This document shows positions 47,571 through 59,541 of a DNA stretch of 64,000 nt, piece by piece. A program made the position numbers and the translations under genes. The notes beneath the pieces are model-generated. The model was not told the DNA's origin. It did not search any database and worked only from the letters and a program-made list of their open reading frames with translations. Source of the DNA: Capra hircus (Eukaryota; Chordata; Mammalia; Artiodactyla; Bovidae); assembly GCF_001704415.2 (NCBI RefSeq), contig NC_030811.1:2824501-2888500 (forward strand), written 5' to 3'. Every line of letters begins with the position of its first letter. Within the stretch, counting starts at the first letter, position 1.

Positions 47571-49937
47571 GCATATTGAATAGTATTTAACAATATGTTT
47601 ACTACTTTTAGTATACAACATAGTATTGGTGATATGTACTCTTTTTGAGCTACCTCCTTATATTCTCAGCTCAGTTTTCTATTCAGATGTTTTCCTGGTA
47701 TAAGAGACTTAGCTAATGCAAAACCATGACAATCTAATGTCATTATATACATAATGTAATTATATATAATTAAATGAGAAGATAAGGTCACCATGAGTCA
47801 AAAACTCAAGCTCAACAAAAAATATTAAGGCATGAAATGAGCACTGATCAAACGCAGAAAAGCTACAGAAGAAAAAGACAAAGTTAATTCAAAAGTGAAT
47901 ACTAAATTACAGAAATAAACAGTGGAAATGATATATAACCAAAAGCACAATAAGGAACATAATGGAGAAACATAAGAAATGCCAAGGAGAAAGAAATGAT
48001 CAGAGAGTTCATGGTACTGAATACTAGCGAAAAGCATCCAACCTACAAATGAGTTCCCTAGAAAAATAAAACAGTAGAAGACATTATTTAGAATTTAATT
48101 CAAGGAAGTTTTTCTGAAAAAAAAAATTGAATATACACATTGAAAGGTCCTACTACTGTATAGCTGGGAAAATTGAAATATAACCTAGTGAAACAAACGT
48201 TGAAGATGAACCCTAGGCCTCCTGGCCAAAAGGAGAATAAAGAAAATTAGTTTGGCGTCAGACTCCCAACAGCAGCATACATAGGAAGGAAGAGGAGTGT
48301 AACATTTCTTCAAAGTTAAGGGCAAAATGCAAGCTTTTATTAAAAGGTTACAACGGAACAATTGAGATGACTGTTCTTCAGGAAGCAAGACGTTTAAAGA
48401 CTTAAAAGATTAGTAGTTTAGAAAGTTAAGCTGTGGGCCAAATTTGCCACCTACTCTTGTGTGATACACTGGTTAACTGTTCTTTTTTTTTTTTTTAAGC
48501 ATGGTTGGAAAAATATGAAAATAATACTTAATGACACGTGAAAACTATGAAATTCAGAGTTCAATGTCTATAAGTAAAGTGTTGTTAGAACACGGCCACT
48601 CTTCCTGACCTCTGTGTTGAGTATGACGCTCTGGTGCCACAGGGGCAGAGTTCATAGTTACGGCAGGGACTGTATGATCTGTAGAGCCTGAGACGTGTGC
48701 TTTCTGGCTCTTTATAGAGAAAGTTTGCCGGCACTCGATGTGGAATGCTGACGGTTCAGCCTGAGTCCAGTGTTGCTCTGAACTTACTCGCTGCACTGTC
48801 TTTCAGAAGGTCTGCAGAAGCTGAGGGTCATGGGCAGTGAGCTTGGAGTCAGTGTTTGGAACCATTGTTGGGATGGTTTGGACTTAGAGGATTAGGGAGG
48901 AGCAAGATGCCCCTCGGATTGGGGCGCTATATAGTCCTTTGCACGTTTTGTAGTGTGCAGTCCGCTTAAACTTATGTGTCTTCCGCAGTATGTTGAGTAC
49001 GTGTTTGGGTGACTCAGCCTCTTGAGATACATGCCCATGGTCTCAGCACGTGCTCCTCTCACCCTCTACTCCCGCAAAAGAAGGCATTCCTGGTGAGGGA
49101 TGAGCTCACAGTCTAGGATGTATCCTCTGGATCCACAGTTGTGTTGGTTCTGAAATAGCTAGTCAGGCTTTCTTCCTGGACCATTGACCTCTGACTTGAG
49201 ATGGTCCCATCTTTCCTCTCAAGATGACGTGCTGAAACCTGGCGCTGACCCCTTGGGCCTGCCGTCTTAGCCGTTTACCTCTTAGTTTACGATCCCCACC
49301 TGTGGCCTCTTATCAGTTCATCATCTTTCTGGACACCTGTGTGCTGTCTCAAAACAGCACAACAGGCTGTCCCACCCATCCAGCCACAACTCGGTTACCC
49401 ATCACTAGTGTCGTTATGGAAGAGAATTCACAATATGCATCTCTTTCCTGTGGGCACCGAGTCTCTGTCACTCTGGCTCCAAGCTGGACCTAAAGCTCAG
49501 CTCATACCTGATGCTCCAGTGCAAAGACAGCAAGGACACTGCTTCCTCAGCCCCCACATGTTAGCTGAATCTTTCTAAAGCATCTCAGAAAGGACTGAGA
49601 AATGAGGGCTGTGGTGCTTCCCCTCACTGCATTACGTCCAAGTCCACTCTTCATAACTCCTCCAGTGGGAAAGGCAGGGTATACACTTTGACTTTCATTC
49701 AAAAATCATTTGAGAGCTTACTGTTGTTCCAGCACTGATACATCACTAACCTTGTTATGGAAGAGAATCTGTGATAACGCATCTCTACTCTGTGGGCACC
49801 GAGTCTCATGCCCTAGCAGCTGTAGACAGCAGAGTTAGCCTCTGGGCTCATGAGTTTTATGTACCGTCTGTTCCCTGATATTTGGCTAAATACTATTCTA
49901 GGTGTTTCTGAAGTTTCTTTTAAAATTACTTTTTAAA
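47571..49937. other. unassigned DNA, AT-rich in the left half
   Basis: 47580-48560 is AT-rich with a T-run near 48482-48497 and may hold unrecognisable LINE sequence. The right half contains a local dispersed duplication (49397-49474 and 49741-49817), listed as a finding. No exon recognised. Confidence 0.4.
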
Positions 49938-50458
49938 TAATTTTTATTTGAGTATAGTTGATTTACAGTGTTGTATTTCTGCTGTGTAGCAGACAATCAA
50001 TCATGCATATATACATACCACTCTTTTTTAGATTCTTTTCTCATACAGACGATTACAGAGTGTTGAATAGAGCCCCCTGTGTTGTAAGTAGGTTCTTGTC
50101 TGTTTTATATACAGTAGTGTGTGTGTGTCCGTTCCGGTCTCCCAGCGCATCCCTTCTGCCTCCCCTGCTTGCTGGCCATAAGTTTGGTTTCTGCGTCGGT
50201 GACTCTGCTCTGTGTCGTGAATAAGTCCGTCTCTGCCGTTTGTCCAGGCTCTACATACATGTCCTGTCACGTGGTATCTGTCTTTCCCTGTCTGACTGAC
50301 TTCCCTCAGTGTGGCAGTCTGGGTCCATCTGTGACGCTCCAAGTGGCATTATTGCGTTCTTTTTATGGCCAATATTCCATTATATGTGTGTACCACGCCT
50401 CGTTTATCCATTCATCCATCAGTAGACATTTAGTTTGTTTTTGTGTCCTGGCATTGTG
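49938..50458 (-). mobile_element. ruminant L1 3' end, antisense
   Basis: ATTTGAGTATAGTTGATTTACAGTG-type start, a CCACTCTTTTTTAGATTCTTTTC-type block near 50019, and a GCCAATATTCCATTATATGTG block near 50368 are the reverse complement of the artiodactyl L1 3' UTR and ORF2 end. It stops abruptly at the next old repeat. Confidence 0.82.
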
Positions 50459-50828
50459 CAGGCATTTTCAGATGAGACTAACATTTGAATCAGTAGACTT
50501 GGCATAAAACAGATTACCCTCCATAATATAGGTGGGCCTCATCCAGGCAGTTAAAAGCCTTAGGAGGGAAAGACTGAGATGCCCTGGGGTCAGAAGGCCC
50601 TTGAGTCCCAGCTGCAACATCCACTGTTTCCTGGGTCTCCAGCCTGCCAGCTGATGCGGTAGATTCTAGATTCTAGACTTGCCAGCCTCCACAATCACCT
50701 GAGCAACTCCTTAAACACCCTTTCTCTCCCTTCCTCTCCCTCTGTCTCCCTCTTCCTGTCTCTCTGTTGCTACACATGTATACACCCTTCTGTGGATTTC
50801 ATTTCTCTGGAGAACCCTGACTGACATA
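50459..50828 (+). mobile_element. old LTR-like (MaLR/ERVL-type) repeat, copy 2
   Basis: Same block order as 1894-2215 (GATGAGACTAACATTTGAATC, CCTCCATAATATAGGTGGGC, CCAGCCTCCACAATCACCTG), here reaching the end block TTTCTCTGGAGAACCCTGAC. Confidence 0.75.
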
Positions 50829-51105
50829 AACTCTCTACACAAACCTAATTCTAATACCTAGAAAATCTGTTCCTCTCAGAGTTTTGAAGGCCAGTGTCGT
50901 CTTCTCAGAACGCCTACACAAAGCTGTATGGATCTACCCGGTCCTTCTGTAACAGCTTTAATTTACAGTCCTGGTGGATTGGATACCTGTCCTGACCAGG
51001 GAGAAGTCTATTTGCCTAGAAATGTATGAGAACAAGGCGTGTGAATATTTTCTTTAAAAAGTCTTATCTGTTCCTCCTGGAGTTTCATTCTGAGCAAGTG
51101 ACACT
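50829..51105. other. unassigned DNA
   Basis: No element recognised. Confidence 0.35.
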
Positions 51106-51480
51106 GGTTGAATTAGCTCAGGTTATCATAGCAAATACCATGGACGGAGTGGGTCACACAACAGGAACGTGTGTGCTCACAGTCCTGGGGGCTGGGGAGG
51201 CCGAAGCCAGGGTCAGGGTCCCAGCCAGTTGGCTGTCTGGTGAGGGCTCTCTTCCGGGCCTGCAGATGGTCGCCTTCCCGCCGTGTTTACATGGTCTCCT
51301 CTTTATGTGCATGGAGAGAGAGGGGGCAAGCTCTCTGGTGTGTGGGGCCCCACCCTCATGCCCTCATCCAAATCTAATCACCTCCCGTCTCCCAGTACCG
51401 TCACGCTGGGGTCAGGGCTTCGGTGTTTGAATTTATGTGTGTTTGGGGGACATTCAGTCCATAATGGGTTTGCACCTCAG
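51106..51480 (-). mobile_element. MLT1-type MaLR LTR, antisense
   Basis: Reverse-complement blocks in order: TGCTCACAGTCCTGGGGGCT, GGTGAGGGCTCTCTTCCGGG, CATGGAGAGAGAGGGGGCAAG, CTAATCACCTCCCGTCTCCC and GGGGACATTCAGTCCATAATG at the right end. Confidence 0.8.
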
Positions 51481-52942
51481 GAGAAAAGTTTGGAAACAAG
51501 ATTTGCATAGACTAGAAGTTTTAGATAGTAGATGAAATCAAGGGACAGGTTTAGTTGGGTGAAGCTTGACTTTGTCTTTCCTTGGCACCAGCTCCGGTGA
51601 CCACTATAGAGACTGGTTTTCAGCTTGTTGTTGAAATATCAGAGACTGTTTTCTTTTTCCTTCACTTTTTGAAAAGTCATTTTACCTTGTTCCAAAGACC
51701 CATGTGCAAATGTGACCAGTTGGAAACAACAAACTCATCATTTCTAAAGCGAAGATTCTATGTGGCTGAGTCCCATTATTTCTGCAAGCTCTGTGAATAG
51801 GGCCACTGGTAAGTGGTTTGTTCAAAGAGTAGATATGTAAACTGAATTCTCTCATTAGGGCCTCAGCTAGCAAGGGCGCCTTCCATTTTTGGAGAGAGTT
51901 TTCTAAGGTCCAGTGCTTTGGGCGTAAACATGACTTAATGTCTATTGATCGTTGCCCACGGAGCTGCAGGAGGACCCTCAGAACACGAGAGCTCTGGCTC
52001 TGGTGACTTCCTAGGAGGAGGAGGTTAGCTCGTTTATCTACACCAGGGCTGGAGACTGGCATCCGTCGTCACAAGGAATATAGAATTAGAGTTCATTAAG
52101 ACCACAATGAATGCCTCAGAGGCATTCACACCAGTGTGGGGCTCAGTCTGGGTGCTAACATGTCCATGTTATTAGCAATGTAAAGGGGAACACCCACAAA
52201 ATAACAAGGTCAGAGGGGTCCGGGCTGTGTATAGGGTTTGCTTTATGCCTCTACTTTATTCTCTTTGTGTTTGGTGGGCTGAGGGTGAGTTATCAGGCTT
52301 GGAATTTATGGAGAGAAGTAATTGCAGGTGAGCTCTCTTTATACTTCCAGAAAACCAATTTCTCCCCGTTGGCATTCTGCTAAGTCTACTGAAGAGCCTA
52401 CAGGTTTTATTACAACAATTATTTTATTGTCTGGTTTTATTATAAGCTGCCTCAGAATGTTCCAGGGACCAAGGAGGGAGATAGTGATTTTTTTTTTTTT
52501 TTTTTTTGCTAACTTAACACTTCAATTAGAGCACAGAAGCATAGCTTGGAAGTGGTGAATGAAATATGTGTATTATTTATGTCATTGGTTTTCACCAGGG
52601 AGAAGATACTAGTTCAGGCTAGTTCTTCTCTTCCCAAGGTGTTCCTATCTGAAAACTACTTTATTGTGTATCTGGAGAGAGGAAATATGTGATTTTTAGA
52701 ACCCCGTCCCCGCAGAGAAGTCCCCGTTGGGATTGCAGCCACACAGACCAAGGAACAAATGCAGTGTTAGTGAGGCAGCAACTGAGTCAGCCTGCTGTGC
52801 AGCTCCTTGTCATCCAGCGAAGGGAGGGAGGACAAAACTGCCTGAGCCACACGGCATCTGGTCTCTTCTGTGAGGGTCTCCCCGAGAACGCACGCACTTG
52901 ATGACAGGGTCCTGTTGCCAAATCAGCGTGAAAGCAGGTCAC
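51481..52942. other. unassigned DNA
   Basis: Contains a T-run at about 52488-52507. No exon or recognisable repeat. Confidence 0.4.
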
Positions 52943-53145
52943 TTGGCTTCTCTGGTGGCTCAGACTGTAAAGCGTCTGCCTGCGATGCCTGGGTTTGATC
53001 CCTGGGTTGGGAAGATCCCCTGGAGAAGGAAATGGCAACCCACTCCAGTATTCTTGCCTGGAAAATCCCATGGACGAAGGAGCCTGGTAGGTTAGAGTCC
53101 ATGGGATCACAAAGAGTCAGACATGACTGAGCGACTTCACTTCAC
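52943..53145 (+). mobile_element. Bov-tA SINE, full length
   Basis: Forward copy; head CTTGGCTTCTCTGGTGGCTC, a small deletion near 52990, body AATGGCAACCCACTCCAGTA, tail GACATGACTGAGCGACTTCAC. Confidence 0.92.
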
Positions 53146-53835
53146 TCTGAGCATCTCTGCTCCGCAGCGTCACACAGTCATCTGGGAAATAAAAGCCACC
53201 TGCCCTGAGATGGGAGCCCCTCCGCCCCCCGATCCTCCCCTCCACGTCTCACCCAGCCTGGGCTTTAAGGAAAAGCTGGGATGGAGCCCTGTGGTCAGAT
53301 AGAACTTAATTATAATCACCACTTCTTGGTCCTTTCTGACCATAGGGTACAACTGTAGAGAGTCTTCGTTTAAATGGCTTTTCCTTTCCATGTATGTAAA
53401 CAGGCACCACTCCACTCCCGTTCCCAGCCTGAGCCTCCCTGAGCATCAACGCTCATGTATCTTCCGAGGCTGGGCTCCAGATGCTCTCCACTGATCCTGT
53501 GAGAATGAAGTCTCGACACCCCTTGCTTCTCTTCCCCTGCCAGGGACTTCAGGCCTAGTCCCAGGTGGGGCCCCTGCAGCGTGGCTCTGATCAGTGGGGG
53601 CGGGGCGTGCATAGGGTGGTGATGTGGATATCGTCACCCATGTGGTGGGAGATGCGACGCCCAGGTCTGCCCTACAGGAATTGCCGTCCTGATTTCTAAG
53701 TAAATTCAGTCTGGGCCACGCGTCGAGTCCTACTGTCCACTGTTGCCGTGGAGCTTGGTGCTGACTGAGGCATCAGAGCCACCTTTGCAGTGAATGCAAA
53801 GCCAAACTTCAAACCGAGACCCCAAGTGGACATCG
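53146..53835. other. unassigned DNA
   Basis: No recognised repeat or exon. The frames at 53370-53637 on the minus strand show no homology I can name. Confidence 0.4.
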
Positions 53836-54350
53836 GTTCAGTTCAGTCGCTCAGTCGGGTCCAGCTCTTTGTGACCCCGTGGACTGCAGCACACCAGGCC
53901 TCCCTGTCCTTCACCAACTCCCAGAGCTTACTCAAACTCCACTGAGTCAGTGATGCCATCTAGCTGTCTCATCCTCTGTCGTCCCCTTCTCCTCTCACCT
54001 TCAATCTTTCCCAGCATCGGTGTTTTCTAGTGAGTCACTTTTTTGCATCAGTTGGCCAAAGTATTGGAGTTTCAGCTTCAACATCAGTCCTTATATTCAG
54101 GACTGATTTCTTTAGGATTGACTGGTTGGATCTTGTAGTCCAAGGAGCTCTCAAGAGTCTTCCCCAACACCACAGTTCAAAAGCATCAATTCTTCAGTGC
54201 TCAGCTTTCTTTATAGTCCAACTCTCACATCCATACATGACTACTGGAGAAACCATAGCCTTGACTAGATGGACCTTTGTTGGCAAAGTAATGTCTGCTT
54301 TTTAATATGCTGTCTAGGTTGATCATAGCTTTCCTTCCAAGGAGCAAGTG
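53836..54350 (-). mobile_element. ART2A / BovB 3'-end retroposon, long copy
   Basis: Reverse copy of about 515 bp from GGTTCAGTTCAGTCGCTCAG through the full set of 3' UTR blocks to TCATAGCTTTCCTTCCAAGG. It contains the last BovB codons and the 3' UTR only. Confidence 0.94.
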
Positions 54351-55646
54351 TTAAAACAAATGGACATAGATCTCCTATTTTTAATATGTTAATTAATATA
54401 ATTTAGTATGTACAAAATAATACATATAACAATATATCCGTATTGTAATAATTCAGACATAACATATAATTTTTAAACGCATGCATTCAGAGAATCAGGG
54501 ACATAGCAAACCACAGGCAGTTTTGTTGTCCAAGACCTTTTCAAAGTTATGTGTGATCACATAAACACCACGTCATCACTTAATTGTCTTGCCTCACCAG
54601 TTACATTGCCGCGTTCATTCAAGTGTCACCACTTTTCTGCATTCATCGTTGCCTGTATCGGCCTCACAGTGGGTATTTACATGCCAGGGCACAGCAGCAG
54701 CGGACAGATCGATCACCCACCACCTTAAAGTGCCCCTGTTTGGTGAATAAGCCTTCATAGCCCTTAGTGATGAAACTATATTTAAGAAGTCAACAACTTT
54801 GTGACAGTTTTGTTATTCTAACCTCATGATCTGAGGCTAGAAATCTTCGTTTGGCAACATTTGAATAAATCCTATACAAATGGAACCCATAGTAAATAAG
54901 CAAATTTGACAGGTTCTACGGAGCTAGTAGATATCTCAGTGTTGTGGACAGTTGCTTCAAAACGGAAGGCGGTATTTGATTTGACTTTCAGTTCCAGTTC
55001 CAAGCTCTTGGGTTGCGTTTTAGAATAAACTGGCCAGTGGGAACACTTGCCTCTTCCATAGGTTCGGTGTGCACATGTGTGGGGCCATATTGACTGGTCT
55101 TGCAGATGTGGCTGTGTACTTTGATATGTTCAGAGAGAATGTTTTGTGGGCAAATAGTGGGACATGGTAAGTACTAGGGTGAACTTCCTGGAACCACGGG
55201 ATGGAGCCCTGCAAGTGGGGACTGTTCCGAGAAACTTGCAGTTGTGGTTTTCCTCCCCCTAGATGTCCCCGTTGTGACTCCTTGCTCATCACTTCCTGTC
55301 TGTCCTCATCCTGCCTGGACTGATGTGTTTCCTCCCTTGCCTCTGGCTGGCTTGACTTTTCTGGGATGAGGACGCTAAACCATGCTGCGGGGGACTTTGG
55401 AGAGGAAAGGGCACTTGGTGGGCCAAGTCCGTGGCTGTGCAGTGCGGAGTGAGGACAAGCAGATAGATGGGATAAAATGAGGTCCCGGGAACTGCCCGTG
55501 CAGACTCGCTTCCTGCCGGGAGTGCGGCAGTGAGCCAGTTGGCTCTGGGGGCCACCCTGGGGACCTCGAAGGCCTGTCTCTGGCAGGCGGTTGCCGGGTG
55601 GGGATGGGCAGATGGGCGAGTACCCCTCGCCTGTCCAGCCTCGCGC
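54351..55646 (-). other. HTR5A 3' flank / probable 3' UTR
   Basis: Lies directly downstream of the HTR5A stop codon on the minus strand, so at least the part nearest 55646 should be 3' UTR. No canonical AATAAA on the minus strand was found close to the stop; the nearest ATTAAA-type signal is near the ART2A end at about 54378-54385. The 3' end therefore cannot be placed. 54380-54480 is strongly AT-rich. Confidence 0.4.
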
Positions 55647-55979
55647 TCAGCGGTGCCTCGAGAAGAAGTTCTTGAAGGCGCTGTTATAGTTCTTGTTGAA
55701 GGCCGTGTAGATGAGGGGGTTGAAGAAGGAGTTGGAGTAGCCGAGCCACAGGAAGACGCTCTTCCAGGTGGCCGGGATGTCGCAGGCGCACAGGGGGCTG
55801 AGGAGCTCGGCGGTGAAGAATGGGATCCAGCAGAGCGCGAACACCCCGATGAGGATGCCCACCATGAGGGCGGCGCGCTGCTCCTTCTGCTCGCCCCACG
55901 CATCCCCGTCGGCCTGGAAGGTGACCGTGGCGCGGCGCGTGGCGAGGACCATCTCAGGCCGCTGAGCGGCGCCCTTCAC
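55647..55979 (-). CDS. 5-hydroxytryptamine receptor 5A, last coding exon
   Basis: HTR5A is a seven-helix, Gi/o-coupled serotonin receptor of neuronal membranes. This exon encodes the last 110 residues. It starts after a clean acceptor (TTGCCTTCTCCAG on the minus strand, AG at 55980-55981) with the codons for VKGAAQRPEM, phase 0, and ends with TGA at 55647-55649. In order: end of intracellular loop 3 with EQKEQRAAL; TM6 with the class A signature FALCWIPFF; a short extracellular loop; TM7 with SNSFFNPLIY (NPxxY); helix 8 NKNYNSAFKNFF and a short tail. The match to known HTR5A over the whole segment, and especially the tail, favours HTR5A over its paralogue HTR5B. The frame is intact and GC-rich. 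The coding sequence 5' of this exon (TM1-TM5) is not in the window; the open frame continuing 40 codons upstream to 56099 is intron. Confidence 0.96.
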   Translation of the reverse strand: MKGAAQRPEMVLATRRATVTFQADGDAWGEQKEQRAALMVGILIGVFALCWIPFFTAELLSPLCACDIPATWKSVFLWLGYSNSFFNPLIYTAFNKNYNSAFKNFFSRHR

Positions 55980-56037
55980 CTGGAGAAGGCAAATGCAAGC
56001 ATCAGGAGAGCCACCCCATCCCACACCCGGGGCGGGC

Positions 56038-56082
56038 TGACCGGAGACTCGGGTGGGCCCACCGGAGACTCGGGTGGGCCCG
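56038..56082. repeat. 21-bp tandem duplication next to the HTR5A acceptor
   Basis: The unit ACCGGAGACTCGGGTGGGCC(C) occurs twice in direct succession, ending about 60 bp upstream of the exon on the minus strand. Because the unit is 21 bp, it keeps the reading frame that runs through the intron end into the exon. Confidence 0.95.
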
Positions 56083-58061
56083 GTTTCCCGCACGTGCACT
56101 TTAAGAGAAAGCTTTTAATTGTCCATTGCAGGGACCCTACTGTCAGGTCCCCCCACTCCCGGGCCAATAGAGCTGAGTGTTTGCTCACATTTTGACATCT
56201 TAAATCTTTTTGATCTCCTTCTGGTTTATCCCCTGCCCCAACTTTTATGGAAAACAAGAGATGCTAAACTCAAGATTCCCTCCACCTCGGCTTGCCCAAG
56301 TCCCCTGGAAGGCAGTTTCTCCAGCTTCACGACCTTCTCTAAGGTGGCGGAATTCCTAGGAAAGGAGGCTCTTTGCTCCATTCCAGCTGTTTAATTTTTT
56401 TTTTCTCCAGGTCTTTGGGGAACTGGAATACGATGTGTCTGAGGATGAGGCCCCTGAAACAGGAGGAACGACAGTGGGCTGACGTGCTAAATGAACAGAT
56501 TAGTTGACCCCGTCACAACGTGGGGCAGTTTCTGGGTCGATCCATCATTCACTAGTGGAGAGACCACCCTGACATCAAGCTCTGTCCTCTGCAACTCCGG
56601 CTCTCTGTGATCCCAGTACACTTGACCTGGAGAGGTGCCCACTCACGCCCCAGCAGCGCACAACCTTCTAGGCAGTGAGCTAGGTCACAGGGTCTGTCTC
56701 TCTAACCCACGTAACCAGTTCATGGCTGCATCTACAAACTGCAGTCAAGAGGAACTGTTTATAACATCACATAGAATAATGGAGCTGAAAATAGGGACAC
56801 TGTAGTTAAGGGAACGTTAGTTCCTGTGTGGATTACTAAATTTACATGTTAACCTTCCTGTCATCTATTTGAAAGACAGCGAAACCCCAAGCATTATACA
56901 GTTAAAGAAAAGATTCATAAATATTGAAACAAGTAGTTCATTATTCTTCAGCTCTCAAAAGCATATATAAGATAAGTGGCATTGACCCTTTCACCTGTGC
57001 CTTTCCAGAGCCTCACCCCTGGATGGAACCAGTTACCTTTCTTCTTTTATTAGTGTCTATTGTGGACTTCATTTCAGGGAGCTAATTTATGGAAATGCAC
57101 GCACAGTATTCAGTTTTACTTTTCAGCATAAAGAAAATAGGAAAAGTCACTAATTCCCTTAGTAAATCTCAACCTCAGAAGGTCATCAAGGAACCCGTTT
57201 CTCCCCGTTTCCCCAAGGTGGCAATGAAACAGTAATTCCAGTCCTGACTCTTGAGTCCTTGAGAAGTTCTCTTGCCTTTCAGACTTTTTCCTGGGCGACG
57301 CTGGCCGCTCACGGTTTTGAGGCCGTCGTGACCAACCCTTAACTCTCTGTAGCACTCTTGTGTAAAGGTGGAGCATGTAGACCAGACTCCAAGCTCTGGG
57401 GTAACGGCAGAAATGAACACAGCAACACACAGCTAGGTACTGTGGCTCCTGAACCCCGGCCCACTCTCGGGAGCCTTTCCACCCCCGCCCCATCCCCGCT
57501 CACTGCCTGCCTGCTTCTTGGTGGTCAGTGCCCCTCCAGGTCAGCTCCAGAAGACCGTCTGAGCCCTTCAAATACGCAGATTCCAGTTGTGAGACGCTGT
57601 GAGCCCCATAGTGAGACTGCCTCCGTGAGGCCAGCCTTTGGTGAGGGATGAGATACACTCCCAGCGCTCTGCTTTTTGTCTGTGGGAGTTTTCTACTGCA
57701 TAATGGGAAAAGTTACACAGCTTCCATTCTGAGGGGCCACCTTCTGTCCTATTGACTGAGACTCTGCTGGGACGTTCAGACCCAGTCCTGACCTGTATCC
57801 AAAGGGACTCCACGTCAGAATACAGCACAGTACCTCTTTGTTGGTCTGAGAGACGAGGGATCACAGGGCTGTTTGTTGTTCAGGTGTGTGCCGTACATTC
57901 AGGTGTAGGATATGTTTATAAAGATGAGCATCAGGGATGGAAGCCCAAGTGTCGTGAGACAGTTTCATGGCGGCCCGTCCCTGCAGGTCATCGTCCTCAT
58001 GGAGAAACACTGAATGCCCTGCACAGGCCTGCTTGTGCAGGGGTGTGGCAGCTGCACTACG

Positions 58062-58302
58062 AAACCCTGACTGCTTTGGCCAACTGATGCAAAGAGCCGA
58101 CTCGTTAGCAAAGATCCTGGTGCTGGGAGAGAGTGAGGGCAGGAGGAGAAGGGGGCAACGGAGGACGAGATGGTTGGATGGCATCACCAACTCAGTGGAC
58201 ATGAGTTGAGCAAGCTCCGGGAGATGGTGAAGGATGGGGAAGCCTGGTGTGCTGCAGTCCACGGGGTCGCAAAGAGACACTACTGAGCAACTGAACAGCA
58301 AC
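58062..58302 (+). mobile_element. ART2A / BovB 3'-end retroposon
   Basis: Forward copy: CTGCTTTGGCCAACTGATGC, GTGCTGGGAGAGAGTGAGGG, GACGAGATGGTTGGATGGCA and GGGGTCGCAAAGAGACACTA, ending in ACTGAACAGCAAC. Confidence 0.93.
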
Positions 58303-59282
58303 AAATATGAGATCCGAGGTTCTTCCAGTATACTGTACCTAGGTTCTTTTGAATTTGAACTGTTCCCATGCACAGGTTGTTGTGCTCATTGAATTTGTGA
58401 GAATTCCCCACTGTACAAGAATTGATGTGTAAGTGTCTCTTAAAGGTTTCCCAGTTTTTCATTCCTAAGCTTGTCTTCAGGAGGATTTCGCTTGTCAGTG
58501 GGACCCGCAAGTCCATGATCGCTTTCTCTGAGTTCTTAGCACAGCAGCCGGGGGGCACCTTCGTGGAGCCCCTTTACAGCAGAGAACCTAAATTCATTTT
58601 TAACAATTCTTTTCCTGTTCCATGTGGTCTTCTCCCACTTCTTAGAATTCTAGTTTGAATTCAAGTTAAACTTTTCTCCCTAAATACATTGTTTTTATGG
58701 TTTGTTTTGAGTCGGGAATTTTTATAGTTTAGAGAACTCCTTGTTTCTCAGAAAAGCACACTCTCTATGACTTTGATGAGAAGTGTTGATCATTTTGGGG
58801 GTCATTCAACACCAGCTCACCTGGTGGGCATGTCGTTGGTCTGGAATGGCTCTGCTGGAGGAGGGGCTTTGCTGTAGGGGAGTTTCAGCTCCCCATGTTA
58901 GCAGATGGTTGACTTGGCTGCTTACCCTGTGGCTTTCTGACTGAAGGACTCCTTAGCTCTGCTTGTCAGCAATCGCAGTAAAGCGCTTAATCATGCCTGG
59001 GGCATAGACTCTGTTGATGACTCTGTCAGTTACTCAGCACGGTTAGTAGAGTCACAGAAAGAGAGGGAATGGGGTAAAAATAAGTGAAAGCATTCAAGCC
59101 GAGCTTCACTTTCCCCATTTATCTGTGTAGTCTTGTATCATTTCTAAAGCACAAGCCTCACAATTTAAGGCTCCCATGGAAAAAATTTTCTAAATGAACA
59201 GTTGGCCTTGTATCTCCAAACAAATGAATTATTTGGGGGACATGTACCAATGATTTAGACTTCCCATTCGTCCAAAACGGTT

Positions 59283-59506
59283 ATGTGTTCAATTGTGACC
59301 TACTGTATAGCACATGGAACTCTGCTCAATGTTATGTGGCAGCCTGGATGTGTGTGTTGCGGCGGAGATTTTGGAGGAGGATGGATACATGTGTACATGT
59401 ATGACTGAGTCCCTCATTGTTCACCTGAACTATCGCAACATTGCTAATTGACTATACCCCAATACAAAATTAAAAGTTTTTTAAAAGCTGAAACTTAAAA
59501 AAAAAA
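59283..59506 (+). mobile_element. ruminant L1 3' end with A-rich tail
   Basis: GACCTACTGTATAGCACATG GAACTCTGCTC, GGATACATGTGTACATGTAT GACTGAG, AATTGACTATACCCCAATAC AAAATTAAAAG and a terminal A-run (about 59497-59506) match the 3' UTR of artiodactyl L1. Confidence 0.88.
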
Positions 59507-59541
59507 TGAAGATGGTTATGTGTGAGATAACTTGTTGCTAT

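Noticed and set aside
55647..55979. Assignment to HTR5B instead of HTR5A
   Set aside because: The region from VTFQ through helix 8 (FNKNYNSAFKNFFSR) fits HTR5A better than the HTR5B tail as I remember it.
55530..56195. 221-codon plus-strand frame over the HTR5A exon
   Set aside because: Antisense shadow of the GC-rich receptor exon; the minus-strand translation is the homologous one.
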